From Planctomycetota bacterium (GTDB lineage: Bacteria > Planctomycetota > UBA1135 > GCA-002686595): 64,000 nt of DNA. The stretch covers positions 34,517 to 98,516 of the forward strand of contig JAEUHZ010000064.1 of the NCBI GenBank assembly GCA_016795205.1. The letters run 5' to 3'. Below the pieces are notes generated by a model, which saw nothing but the letters and a program-made list of their open reading frames with translations, had not been told where the DNA came from and made no database searches. The first letter of the stretch is position 1; each line of letters opens with the position of its first letter. Shown in pieces: positions 33,659 through 41,998 of the stretch. The position numbers and the translations under genes are program-made.

Positions 33659-36235
33659 TCAGGGGCCGGCGTGCCCGGCCCCGGGGACCGTCCCGGCCTG
33701 GAGCGCCTGGGCCAGTTGCGTGAGCGCCGCCCGGTTCTGCCAGTTCACGAGCGGGTTCCCGGTCAGCGTGGCGACCAGGTCCAAGCCACCCAGCATCGCC
33801 GAGGCCTTCTGCAGGAACAGCGCGTCGTGCGTCAGCTCGTAGCCGTAGGCCAGGCTGGACCAGGCCTGGTAGTGGTCCGCGAAGCCGTAGTTCCCGTCCG
33901 TGGGGATCGTCGTGCAGAACGGCGGCGCCGCCATGTCGAACGGCCCGACCGCCATCATGGCCCACGGCCCGTTGTGGACGTTGCTCCACACGTAGGGCGA
34001 GACCATGGCATACAGCGCGCGGCGCAGGACCTCGTTGAGGCGCGCAGAGTGCGCGGGGTCCGCGTCCTCGAGCACGGTCTCGCGCAGGCCCACGAGCGCG
34101 TTCTCCATGATCGCGGCCTCGATCGACTGCCGGCAGCGGTACTGGCCACCGAACACGTTGTACTGCGGCGAGGCCTGGATGATGCCGCTGCAGGCCGACT
34201 GACCCCGCTCGAGCATCGCGACCAGGTCACGCGCCCAGGGCAGGAGCTCGGCGCGCCAAGCATCGTTCATCGTCGAGTACGCGCACAGCACCGCGTCGAG
34301 GCCCCACGACTCGCCGCGCCCGAAGGCCAGCCCCATCCCGGGGTAGGCCGCGACGTAGTTCTGCATCGCGAGCATGCCGGTCGGGATGATGTTGCCCCAC
34401 AGGTCCTGGGGCAGGTTCGAGTAGCCGAACAGGAAGCCCTCGGCCTGCGCCACGAGGTCCTCCTTGGCGAGCGTGTCGTTGTCGAGCCACAGGAGCGTCT
34501 TCGCCGAGCGCGTGTAGCGCACGAGGTGCTGCCAGTCGATGGGCTCGAACGCGAGCAACTGCCCCTCGTACCACGGCGCGCGGCCCGCGGCGGCGACGGC
34601 CGCGACCTGGTGGCCGGGCGCGGCGCCGTACCCGAACGGGTCCGACGCCCAGAACATCGGGGCGTTGTACCACCAGATCGGCAGGAAGCTGCCGGCCGAA
34701 GCGTGCACGACCCAGTCCTTGGCGCGCGCCGCGCGGCCGTCCGCGTCGAACATCACGTTGGGCTGCCGGTCCGTGTACATGCGCAGCCGCAGTTGAGCCG
34801 CGCGCAGGCCCTCGACGGAAGCCGCCTGCGCCACGTCGGCCCCGTCGTACAGGTAGATCTCGGCGCCGCTGACCATGCCGCCGTCCTGGATGCCGAAGGG
34901 GTGCGCCCAGCCCAGGTTCCCCGACTCGATCGGGTACGTGCCGGTGGCGCCGGAGCGGACCTGCGCCGCGAGCGCGTTCCACTCGGCGGACAAGGCGGCT
35001 CGCAGCGCCGGCTCGTTGTTCGCGCCCAGGTCGGGGAGCGCGTGACGCTGGGGGAACCAGCGGCCGATGGCCCCGTTCCACCACGAGAAGTGCTCACGAC
35101 CGCTGCCGTTCACGCCCGGTCGGCAGAAGGCCACACCCTCCTCGCGCAGGAAGGCCTCGGCGCGAGCCTCCGCGCCAGCGCGCGCGATGACCACGCGGCG
35201 GTGGAACTGCGCGAGTGGCGGCATGACGTGCAGCGCGCCGCCTTCGATCGCGCGCACGAGCGGCTTCACGGCGCGCTCGTCCTGGACCAGGCACGGACCG
35301 GACCAGGGATTGTCGACGGCCTCCAGGATCGTCCACCCGGCCGGCACGGAGAGCTCCAGCGACTCGAAGTACAGCTTGCCCAGCGGGTCGTCGTCGCTCG
35401 TCGAGGCATTGCGCCCGCTGAACGCGTTGTGGATGCGCAGGTCGATCGAGACGAAGTCCTCGCCCGTCCAGCGCGTCACGTAGGCGTGCGCGCCCATCAG
35501 GTGGGGCAGCGTGGCGGTCGGTCCGCCCGTGGGCGCGAGCGGCCTGAGGACCTCGTGGGTCGCGACCTCGGAGAGCACGCGGCCGCGCTTCAGGCTGCGC
35601 GCCGAGTCCGTGAGCCCGCGACCATCGGCCCACAGGTCGGCCTCGTAGGCGTGTCCGAACACATCGCGCGCGAGGAGGCGGAGCGCACCGGGCTCCGAGA
35701 GCAGGCTCTCGACGTGCACGCTCGGGAGCGTCGAGCCCGCGCCGTGCGGTTGGTAGACGACGTCGTAGCGCACGCGCGCCCCAGGCGCCGCGCTCGCGGG
35801 GCGGTCGACGCGCGCGAGCACCTGGACGACGTCCGCGCCATCGGCGGCGCGCGGCCAGCGCGTCACGGTCTCGATCTGGGCCAGCGCGACGACGCCGTCG
35901 GGCCCGCGCAGTTGGAACGGCACGCTCGTCGACGGCTCGACGTGCGTGCGCGCCGGCACCGGCAGCGTCCCGCGCACGACGAAGGGCGTGATGGCGGGGA
36001 TCACGACCTCCAGGGAGCCCACCACGTCGCCCGGCGCAGCCAGGTCCGCGAGCGCCGGCGGCGGGCCGTCGTCCACGACGCCGTTGCCGCCGCTGGGCCC
36101 TTGCGCCGACGAGGGGCTCTCCTCGCCCCCGTCGAAGGTGCAAGCGGACAGCGCGCAGGCCGCGGCGAGGGCCGCGGCGATGGACCGGTGCGTGAGCGCG
36201 CCGTGACGAGGGCGCGCTCCCAAGCTGGAGCTCAT
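33659..36235 (-). CDS. Large lipoprotein, paralogue 2 (possible exo-rhamnogalacturonan-lyase-like architecture)
   Basis: This 858-residue lipoprotein has the signal peptide 'IAAALAAACALSAC' (lipobox Cys about 32). A short Asp/Gly/Pro linker follows, then the same domain order as its neighbour: 'FVVRGTLPVPAR', 'ARVRYDVVYQP', 'RLLARDVFGHAYEADLW', 'TLPHLMGAHAYV', 'GWAHPFGIQDGGM', 'LVRYTRSAKTL', 'ESWGLDAVLCAYS' and 'RGQSACSGIIQAS..YNVFGGQYRCRQSIEAAIMENALVGL'. Counterparts of nearly all of these are in the gene at 31019-33496, so the two arose by tandem duplication. The pair is separated by 162 bp. It is divergent from the SGNH hydrolase gene. It probably acts on a polysaccharide at the outer surface, but enzymatic activity is not shown by the sequence. 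Confidence 0.6.
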   Translation of the reverse strand: MSSSLGARPRHGALTHRSIAAALAAACALSACTFDGGEESPSSAQGPSGGNGVVDDGPPPALADLAAPGDVVGSLEVVIPAITPFVVRGTLPVPARTHVEPSTSVPFQLRGPDGVVALAQIETVTRWPRAADGADVVQVLARVDRPASAAPGARVRYDVVYQPHGAGSTLPSVHVESLLSEPGALRLLARDVFGHAYEADLWADGRGLTDSARSLKRGRVLSEVATHEVLRPLAPTGGPTATLPHLMGAHAYVTRWTGEDFVSIDLRIHNAFSGRNASTSDDDPLGKLYFESLELSVPAGWTILEAVDNPWSGPCLVQDERAVKPLVRAIEGGALHVMPPLAQFHRRVVIARAGAEARAEAFLREEGVAFCRPGVNGSGREHFSWWNGAIGRWFPQRHALPDLGANNEPALRAALSAEWNALAAQVRSGATGTYPIESGNLGWAHPFGIQDGGMVSGAEIYLYDGADVAQAASVEGLRAAQLRLRMYTDRQPNVMFDADGRAARAKDWVVHASAGSFLPIWWYNAPMFWASDPFGYGAAPGHQVAAVAAAGRAPWYEGQLLAFEPIDWQHLVRYTRSAKTLLWLDNDTLAKEDLVAQAEGFLFGYSNLPQDLWGNIIPTGMLAMQNYVAAYPGMGLAFGRGESWGLDAVLCAYSTMNDAWRAELLPWARDLVAMLERGQSACSGIIQASPQYNVFGGQYRCRQSIEAAIMENALVGLRETVLEDADPAHSARLNEVLRRALYAMVSPYVWSNVHNGPWAMMAVGPFDMAAPPFCTTIPTDGNYGFADHYQAWSSLAYGYELTHDALFLQKASAMLGGLDLVATLTGNPLVNWQNRAALTQLAQALQAGTVPGAGHAGP

Positions 36236-36370
36236 GGATGTCTCTTCCCGCGCCGTCGCCTGCCCGCGACCGGCACGGAGCGTCGATCGGCCGGGCGCCC
36301 CGGGGATCTGGAATCGCCGCCGCTTCCGGCGCTTGTGCGCCAGCCTCGCAGCGCCGATCCTCGTGCGCCC

Positions 36371-37438
36371 ATGCCGCGCGCGATCCGCACGAGGAAGCTC
36401 CTGCTGGCGGCCGCCGTGCTCGTCGCGGGCCTCCTGGCGGTCGAGGCGGCGGCGCGGGTGCGCTTCTACCTCCAGTACGGAACGTTCTTCCGCGTGCACA
36501 CGTTCGCGGTCGACCCCGCCTCGGGCCTGCGCATCCCGCCGCCTTCGCGCGACACCGGGGCGATCCGCATCGACGAGCGCGGCTTCCGCGGGGAGGGGCT
36601 GGACGTCCCCAAGCCCGCGGGCCGCGTGCGGCTGGCCTTCCTGGGCGCGTCGACCACGTTCTGCGCCGAGGCCTCGAGCAACGCCGCCACCTGGCCGAGC
36701 CTGGTCGTCGCCGCGCTGCGCGCGGCGCACCCCGCGGCGGACCTCGACTTCGTGAACGCGGGGGTCGCGGGCTACGTCCTGGACGACCTCTTGAAGAACC
36801 TGGAGCACCGCGTCGCGCCGTTGGCGCCGGACGTGGTCGTGATCTACGAAGCCACGAACGACCTGACGAAGTGGACGCGCGAGCTGGCGCGCGAGCAGGG
36901 CGTCTACACCGGCCACGCGGATGGCGACAGCTGGCTGTCGGAGACCTCGCTCGCCTGGCACCTCGTCGAGAAGAACCTGCTCGTGCGTGCCCGCCAGCAG
37001 CAGGCCGCGAGCGCCGCCGGGCGCCTGGTCCTGGACGAGGCGCGCATCGTGCCGCCCTTCCGCGAGCGCCTGGAACGGCTCGTGGCGCGCGCGCGCGAGC
37101 TCGCACCCTGCGTGGTGCTCGTGACGTTCGCGCAGGCCGCCCGCGCGGGCCAGGATGCGCGAGAGCGCGAGCAGGCCTGCGTCACGCACGCCTACTACAT
37201 GCCCTACATCAGCCACGCCGCCGTCGTGCAGGGCTTCGCCGCCTACAACCGCGTGATCCGCGAGGTCGCGCGCCACCAGGGCGTGGGTCTGGTCGAGGGC
37301 GAGGACACGATCCCGGCCGACCGGGCGCACTTCGCCGACTCGGTGCACTTCACCGACCTGGGGTCGCGCGCCCAGGCCCAGCGCGTCGCGGCGGGCCTGC
37401 TCGCCGATGGGTGCGTCTCGGGCCTGCTCGCACGCTGA
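36371..37438 (+). CDS. Membrane-anchored SGNH/GDSL-family hydrolase
   Basis: This 355-residue protein has an N-terminal membrane segment (about 9-27), then an SGNH esterase domain. The nucleophile block is 'FLGASTTF' (GxST, about 91-98), block III is 'VIYEATNDLTKW' (Asn about 162) and the Asp-His pair is in 'DSVHFTDLG' (about 321-329). These features match esterases that add or remove O-acyl groups on extracellular carbohydrates, or short-chain lipases. Its position between the paralogous lipoproteins and the glycan genes suggests deacylation of a surface polysaccharide, but that is inferred. The ATG at 36371 starts just before the membrane helix. It is convergent with gmd. Confidence 0.8.
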   Translation: MPRAIRTRKLLLAAAVLVAGLLAVEAAARVRFYLQYGTFFRVHTFAVDPASGLRIPPPSRDTGAIRIDERGFRGEGLDVPKPAGRVRLAFLGASTTFCAEASSNAATWPSLVVAALRAAHPAADLDFVNAGVAGYVLDDLLKNLEHRVAPLAPDVVVIYEATNDLTKWTRELAREQGVYTGHADGDSWLSETSLAWHLVEKNLLVRARQQQAASAAGRLVLDEARIVPPFRERLERLVARARELAPCVVLVTFAQAARAGQDAREREQACVTHAYYMPYISHAAVVQGFAAYNRVIREVARHQGVGLVEGEDTIPADRAHFADSVHFTDLGSRAQAQRVAAGLLADGCVSGLLAR

Positions 37439-37472
37439 CCGGCTCCCGCCGCTCGTCCGGCGGGCCGAGCCG

Positions 37473-38489
37473 TCAGCGCGCGTGCGCCGCGCCGACGGAC
37501 ACCGCCTGGGCGCGCTCCAGCTCGGCCTCGGTCAGCTCGAGCACGAGCTCCTCGAAGGACGTCCGCGGTCGCCAGCCGAGCTCGGCCCGCGCGCGCGAGG
37601 CGTCGCCGCGCAGGTCCTCGACGTCCAGCGGGCGCAGGAGCGCGGGGTCGACGTCGACGTGGTCGCGCCAGTCGAGCCCCACACGGCCGAAGGCCACCTC
37701 GAGCAGCTCGCGCACGCTGTGCGCCACGCCGGTCGCCACGACCCAGTCGAGCGGCCGATCGTGCTGCAGCATGCGCCACATGGCCTCGACGTAGTCGCGC
37801 GCATGCCCCCAGTCGCGACGCGCATCGAGGTTCCCGAGCGCCAGACGGCGCGCCGGATCGAGCCGGATCCGCGCCGCGGCGCAGGCGACCTTGCGCGTCA
37901 CGAACTCCTCGGGACGGCGCGGGCTCTCGTGGTTGAACAGGATCCCGTTCACGGCGAACAGCCCGTAGGCCTCGCGTGCCACCACGGTCGCGTGGTGTGC
38001 CAGCACCTTGGCCGCGCCGTAGGGCGAGCGCGGCGCGAACGGGGTGCGCTCGTCCTGGGGCGCGCGCGCGGCGCCGAACATCTCGCTGGAGCCGGCCTGG
38101 TAGTAGCGCACCTCGCGTCGCGTGCGGTCACGGTGCGCACGCACCGCCTCGAGCACGCGCACGGCGCCCAGCCCGGTCGTGGCGATCGTGGCTTCGGGCG
38201 CGGCGAAGGACCGGCCGACGTGCGTCTGTCCGGCCAGGTGATAGACCTCGCCGGCGTCCGCGCGCTCGACGACGCGCGCCAGCGCCAGCGGGTCGGCCAG
38301 GTCGCCGTCGTGGAGCACGAGGCGCGCTCTGCGGGCGGGGTCCTCGAGCACGGACGCCAGGTTGGAGAGCGCCTCGGGCGTGCGGCGCCGCACCAGGCCG
38401 TGCACCGTGTAGCCCCGCGCGAGCAGGAACTCGGCCAGGTAGCTGCCGTCCTGCCCCGTGATGCCCGTGATCAGCGCGCGCTGCGTCAT
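37473..38489 (-). CDS. gmd: GDP-mannose 4,6-dehydratase
   Basis: This 338-residue extended short-chain dehydrogenase has the cofactor loop GITGQDG (8-14) in the exact form typical of GMD. 'YHLAGQTHVGRSF' and 'FQAGSSEMFG'-like 'YYQAGSSEMFGAA' follow, with the catalytic 'SPYGAAKVLAH' (YxxxK) and 'GILFNHESPRRPEEFVTRKV', which is diagnostic of the family. The enzyme makes GDP-4-keto-6-deoxymannose, the precursor of GDP-fucose, GDP-rhamnose and related sugars for envelope polysaccharides. The ATG overlaps the end of the upstream epimerase gene by 4 bp (ATGA), so the two are probably translated together. Canonical GMD is about 340-370 aa. Confidence 0.93.
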   Translation of the reverse strand: MTQRALITGITGQDGSYLAEFLLARGYTVHGLVRRRTPEALSNLASVLEDPARRARLVLHDGDLADPLALARVVERADAGEVYHLAGQTHVGRSFAAPEATIATTGLGAVRVLEAVRAHRDRTRREVRYYQAGSSEMFGAARAPQDERTPFAPRSPYGAAKVLAHHATVVAREAYGLFAVNGILFNHESPRRPEEFVTRKVACAAARIRLDPARRLALGNLDARRDWGHARDYVEAMWRMLQHDRPLDWVVATGVAHSVRELLEVAFGRVGLDWRDHVDVDPALLRPLDVEDLRGDASRARAELGWRPRTSFEELVLELTEAELERAQAVSVGAAHAR

Positions 38490-39400
38490 GCCGGCCCCTG
38501 GACGCCCTGCGCCGGGGGATCTTCCGCCGTGCATCCTAGCCCGCGGGTCCCGCGCACGATCCAGGCCAGCGTGTCGTCCAGGTCCCGGCGCCTGTCGCTG
38601 CCCGTCACGGCCACGAGCCGCGCGGGGTCGGCGATGCGTGCGGGCGCCTCGCCCGGCGCGAACTCGATCCGGGCCCGACTCCCGACCGCGCGCGCCAATC
38701 GCGCCGCGAGCTCGGAGGCGCGCGTCGCGCGTCCCGTGCCGACGTGGACGATCCGGCCGGGCACGTGCCTGTGCTCCAGCAGCAGCCGCAGCGCGCGCGC
38801 CACGTCGCGGCCGTCCATCCAATCGCGAGCGCCGTCCGGTCCCGCGAGGCGCACGTGCCGCGCGCCGCGCGCGAGCTCCGCGAGCAGCTCGGGGACGAGC
38901 AGGCCGCGCGGGAGGCCCGGGCCCAGGCTCCCGAACAGCCGCGCGACGACCACCTCGAGCCCGCCTGCGGCGAGCGCCAGATCCTCGGCCCGCGCCTTGG
39001 CCGCGCCGTAGTCGCCCTGCGGCGCGCGCGCTGCGTCCTCCGCGAGGCGTGCCGCGGACGGCGCCAGGACGTGGGCGCTCGAGACCAGGACCAGACGCGC
39101 GCCGGGCGCGTGCCGCTCCAGGTGCTCCAGCACGCGGCTCGTGATCGAGAGCGTCTCGGCGCCCTCGACGCCGGCCGTGAAGCGCGCGGGCACGGCCGGT
39201 CCGGCCAGGCACAGCGCCGCGTCGGGGCGCGCGCTCGGGACGGGCAGCTCGTCCCGCGCCAGGTCGACGCGCCGCTCCCCGCGCGCGGGAACGTCGGCGG
39301 CGCCGCGCGACCAGGCCTCCACGGCATGTCCCGCGGCGCGCAGCTCGGCCAGCGCCAGTCGGCCGAGGAAGCCGGTGGATCCCAGCACGAGGACGCGCAT
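38486..39400 (-). CDS. NAD(P)-dependent sugar epimerase/dehydratase (GDP-6-deoxy-4-keto sugar reductase candidate)
   Basis: This 304-residue extended SDR starts with 'MRVLVLGSTGFLGRLAL' (GxxGxxG at 7-13). It has 'RLVLVSSAHVL' (catalytic Ser/Thr region), 'GDYGAAKARAE' (YxxxK about 133) and 'VVVARLFGSLGPG', followed by 'GPDGARDWMDGRDVARAL', common in sugar-nucleotide epimerases and reductases. It lies directly upstream of gmd with a 4-bp overlap. A natural hypothesis is that it reduces the GMD product to GDP-D-rhamnose, like Rmd, or epimerises it; the substrate is not certain. A TATGGC hexamer lies about 15 nt before the ATG. Confidence 0.82.
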   Translation of the reverse strand: MRVLVLGSTGFLGRLALAELRAAGHAVEAWSRGAADVPARGERRVDLARDELPVPSARPDAALCLAGPAVPARFTAGVEGAETLSITSRVLEHLERHAPGARLVLVSSAHVLAPSAARLAEDAARAPQGDYGAAKARAEDLALAAGGLEVVVARLFGSLGPGLPRGLLVPELLAELARGARHVRLAGPDGARDWMDGRDVARALRLLLEHRHVPGRIVHVGTGRATRASELAARLARAVGSRARIEFAPGEAPARIADPARLVAVTGSDRRRDLDDTLAWIVRGTRGLGCTAEDPPAQGVQGPA

Positions 39401-39485
39401 CGTGGCCGGGATCCTGCCATAGACTCCGGACACTCGCCCTGGCGCCGGCGCGCGCGCGGCAGGCGAGCCCGTTGCAGCGCCGCGC

Positions 39486-40892
39486 TCAGCCGCGCTCGAG
39501 CGGCAGCCGCAGGCGCCAGGTCGCGCGGCCGCGGCCCCGGGTCGCGATCGAGAGACGCCCCTCCTGTCCGGCCACGATGCCCGTGGCTGCGGCCAGCGCG
39601 TTCGGGCCGAGCTCGGGGAACAGGTCGGCGAGCGCGTAGGGCGTGACGATCTCGTCCTCGGCGAAGCCCTCGAGGGGACCGGTCGGGAAGTCGATCGAGA
39701 CCTCGTAGCCTGCGCCACCGTCGTCCTCGAAGCGGCTGACCTGGACGCGCACGAGGTCGCCCTTGCGGGCCGTGCAGCGCACGACGAAGAAGACGGCGTC
39801 GAGCGCCTGGGACAGGAGCTGCCGGTCGGAGCGCACGATCGCACCGGGCACGCTCTTGAACTGGCAGCGCGGCGCGTCCGCTCCGCTCGCGGCCAGGCCG
39901 GCCGCGAACAGGTGGACGATCTCGCCCAGATCGAAGGACTGTGCGCCGCGCGGTGGGGGCGCGGCGACGTAGCCCAGCGTGCGGGTGAACTGCAGCAGCC
40001 GCGCGACTTCCCCGCGCAGCTCGTGGAAGCTCGCTGCCGCCTCGTCCTCACCGCCCTCGTCGAGCTCGGGCGCGCTGGCCGCCAGGCGCTGCACGGACAG
40101 GTCGACGCGCTGCGCGACGTCGGCCAAGTCGGCGACCTGCGCGCGCCACCAGGGCGGAGCGTGCGGCAGCGCGGGCTGCGCCGCGCGCTCGTCCACGGTG
40201 CTGGACTCGTCCACGCCGGCGGGTTCGGGCTCCGCACGGGCGCCGTGCGCGCCGCGTCGCGGGTCCTCGGGCACGGACTCCTCGCCTGCGTCGAGGTCCT
40301 CGAACTCCGGCTCGACCGCCAAGGCGGGGTGCGCGGCGCTCACGCTGGCCTGCTCGCGTGCGGCGGGCTCGGCCTGCGGGCCGGCCAGCGACGTCGTGCC
40401 GTGAGCGTCGGCCTCGAGGATGGCGCGCACCTCGTCGAGCTCAGCGGACGCTGACGGTGCCGTGGGCGGGCGGGCGGGACTCGAGGCCGACGCGCGGGCG
40501 GCCGCGGGCGCCCGGCCTGCGTCGCGGACGAGTCCCGCGAGCTCGTCGACGTCCGGAGGCCAGACCAGGAAGCGCCGCGATCCCAGCGCGCGCGCCGTGC
40601 GCGAGCGCGACTCCGCGCCGACGAGCACGAGCTCGACCTCCGCACGCGCGGCGAGGTAGCGGCGCACGTAGCCCACGTCCTCGAGCGGCGTCGCGTCCGC
40701 GTCGAGCAGCAGCAGCTCGGCGCGACCTTCGTCGGTGGGGATCTGGGCGCAGTCGTCGAAAGCGCGCACGCCGAACTCGCTCGGCGCGCCGAGCGCGGCC
40801 AACAGGCGCGCCAGGCCCGCCGCGCGGGGGCCGGGACCGACGAGCACGAGCGCGCGGGGGGCGCGCGGGTCCCGGGGCAGCGGGGGAGCCAT
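39486..40892 (-). CDS. Degenerate receiver/histidine-kinase-like protein
   Basis: I do not recognise this 468-residue protein as a known family. Its N-terminal 130 residues have an alternating alpha/beta pattern ('ALVLVGPGPRAAGLARLLAAL', 'AELLLLDADATPLEDVGYVRRYL', 'VELVLVGAESRSR') like a receiver domain. A long Ala/Glu/Pro-rich linker (about 135-270) follows. The C-terminus looks like a dimerisation helix plus a GHKL ATPase fold ('ELRGEVARLLQFTRTLG', 'DRQLLSQALDAVFFVVRCTARKGDLVRVQVSRF', ending 'GRATWRLRLPL'). No phosphorylatable His (H-box) is evident, and the N-box reads 'LLSQALDAVFF' without the catalytic Asn. It may be a pseudo-kinase scaffold. A promoter (40928-40901) lies 8 nt before the ATG. 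It is divergent from the GT2 gene. Confidence 0.45.
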   Translation of the reverse strand: MAPPLPRDPRAPRALVLVGPGPRAAGLARLLAALGAPSEFGVRAFDDCAQIPTDEGRAELLLLDADATPLEDVGYVRRYLAARAEVELVLVGAESRSRTARALGSRRFLVWPPDVDELAGLVRDAGRAPAAARASASSPARPPTAPSASAELDEVRAILEADAHGTTSLAGPQAEPAAREQASVSAAHPALAVEPEFEDLDAGEESVPEDPRRGAHGARAEPEPAGVDESSTVDERAAQPALPHAPPWWRAQVADLADVAQRVDLSVQRLAASAPELDEGGEDEAAASFHELRGEVARLLQFTRTLGYVAAPPPRGAQSFDLGEIVHLFAAGLAASGADAPRCQFKSVPGAIVRSDRQLLSQALDAVFFVVRCTARKGDLVRVQVSRFEDDGGAGYEVSIDFPTGPLEGFAEDEIVTPYALADLFPELGPNALAAATGIVAGQEGRLSIATRGRGRATWRLRLPLERG

Positions 40893-40900
40893 GCTCTTGG

Positions 40901-40928
40901 ATCGTATCCGCCTGATCGGGCCAAGCAA
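40901..40928 (-). promoter_or_regulatory. Promoter with -10 only 8 nt before a start codon
   Basis: On the minus strand TTGCTT (40928-40923) and TACGAT (40906-40901) are separated by 16 bp. The ATG at 40892 begins 8 nt after the -10, so the transcript would be leaderless or nearly so. Confidence 0.5.
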
Positions 40929-41041
40929 GAGAGGCCTCCGCAAGGAACACGCATTGCTGGTCCGGTGCGCGAGTCCGCGGCCCGCACTGCTTTCGCTCAA
41001 TCCAGGCCCGCCACTGGGGCGAGGTATCCTCGCCCGCCCCG

Positions 41042-41998
41042 ATGACGCCCTCCGTCTCGATCTCTGTCGTCGTCCCGGTCTTCGATGAGGAGCAGAACCT
41101 GCGCCCCCTCCAGGCCGAGATCACGGCTGCGCTCGATCTCTTGGGGGAGCCGGCCGAGATCGTCTACGTGGACGACGGCTCGCGGGACGGGAGCCTCGCG
41201 GTGCTGCTCGAGCTGTGGCGCGCGGACCCGCGCGTGCGGATCGTGCAGTTCGCGCGCAACGCCGGCCAGACGGCGGCCATGGCCGCGGGCTTCGACCACG
41301 CGCGCGGCGCGATCGTCGTCACGCTCGATGCCGACCTGCAGAACGACCCGGCCGACATCCCGCGCCTCGTGGCGCGCCTCCGCGATGGCTTCGACGTCGT
41401 CGCGGGTTGGCGCAAGCAGCGGCACGACGGCTTCGTGCTCCGGCGCCTGCCCTCGCTCGTGGCGAACCGCCTGATCGCCGCCGTGACCGGCGTCGCGATC
41501 CACGACACGGGCTGCACGCTCAAGGCCTTCCGTCGCGAGGTCGTGCGCAACCTGCCGATCTACGCCGAACAGCACCGCTTCCTCCCGGCCATGTCCGCCG
41601 GGAGCGGTGCGCGCGTCGCGGAGCTCGTGGTGAACCACCGACCGCGGCGCTTCGGTCGCAGCAAGTACGGCCTGGGCCGCGCGACGCGCGTGCTGCTCGA
41701 CCTGCTCTCCGTGCAGCTCATCAGCCAGTTCTCCCACCGCCCGATGCAGTTCTTCGGGCTCTTCGCGGCGCCCTTCGCGGCCCTGACGCTCGGGTTCCTC
41801 GGCTACTGCGCCTGGCACGCGGACACGATCCACTTCGACGATTCCTGGGGACGGGCCGCGCTGATCACGTTCATGCTGCTGTTCATGGTCTGCGCCTACT
41901 TCCTCATGCTCGGCTTCCTGGCGGAGCTGGCCGTTCGCGCCAGCGGGATGCACGGCGACGAGGGGCGGCGGCTGATCACCTCGGGGACGCGACGGTGA
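41042..41998 (+). CDS. Family 2 glycosyltransferase with C-terminal membrane helices (DPM1/ArnC-like)
   Basis: This 318-residue protein has an intact GT-A fold: 'VSISVVVPVFDEEQNL' opening, UDP/GDP-binding 'VYVDDGSRDGSL' (about 42-53) and the DxD region 'VTLDADLQNDPADIP' (about 97-111). 'DTGCTLKAFRREVV' and 'HRPRRFGRSKYGLGR' follow. Two hydrophobic helices near the C-terminus anchor it in the membrane. This pattern is that of polyprenyl-phosphate mannosyl/glucosyl or Ara4N transferases (DPM1, GtrB, ArnC), which make lipid-linked sugars used by GT39/GT83-type enzymes. A GT39-like transferase lies 3.3 kb downstream. TATCCT at 41025-41030 is a possible -10. The stop overlaps the next GT2 gene by 4 bp. 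Confidence 0.92.
   Translation: MTPSVSISVVVPVFDEEQNLRPLQAEITAALDLLGEPAEIVYVDDGSRDGSLAVLLELWRADPRVRIVQFARNAGQTAAMAAGFDHARGAIVVTLDADLQNDPADIPRLVARLRDGFDVVAGWRKQRHDGFVLRRLPSLVANRLIAAVTGVAIHDTGCTLKAFRREVVRNLPIYAEQHRFLPAMSAGSGARVAELVVNHRPRRFGRSKYGLGRATRVLLDLLSVQLISQFSHRPMQFFGLFAAPFAALTLGFLGYCAWHADTIHFDDSWGRAALITFMLLFMVCAYFLMLGFLAELAVRASGMHGDEGRRLITSGTRR

Noticed and set aside
33566..36370. Long open frame on the plus strand upstream of, and joined to, the SGNH hydrolase frame
   Set aside because: It is antisense to the second lipoprotein. The SGNH protein has a proper membrane-anchor start at 36371, so the upstream extension was not used.
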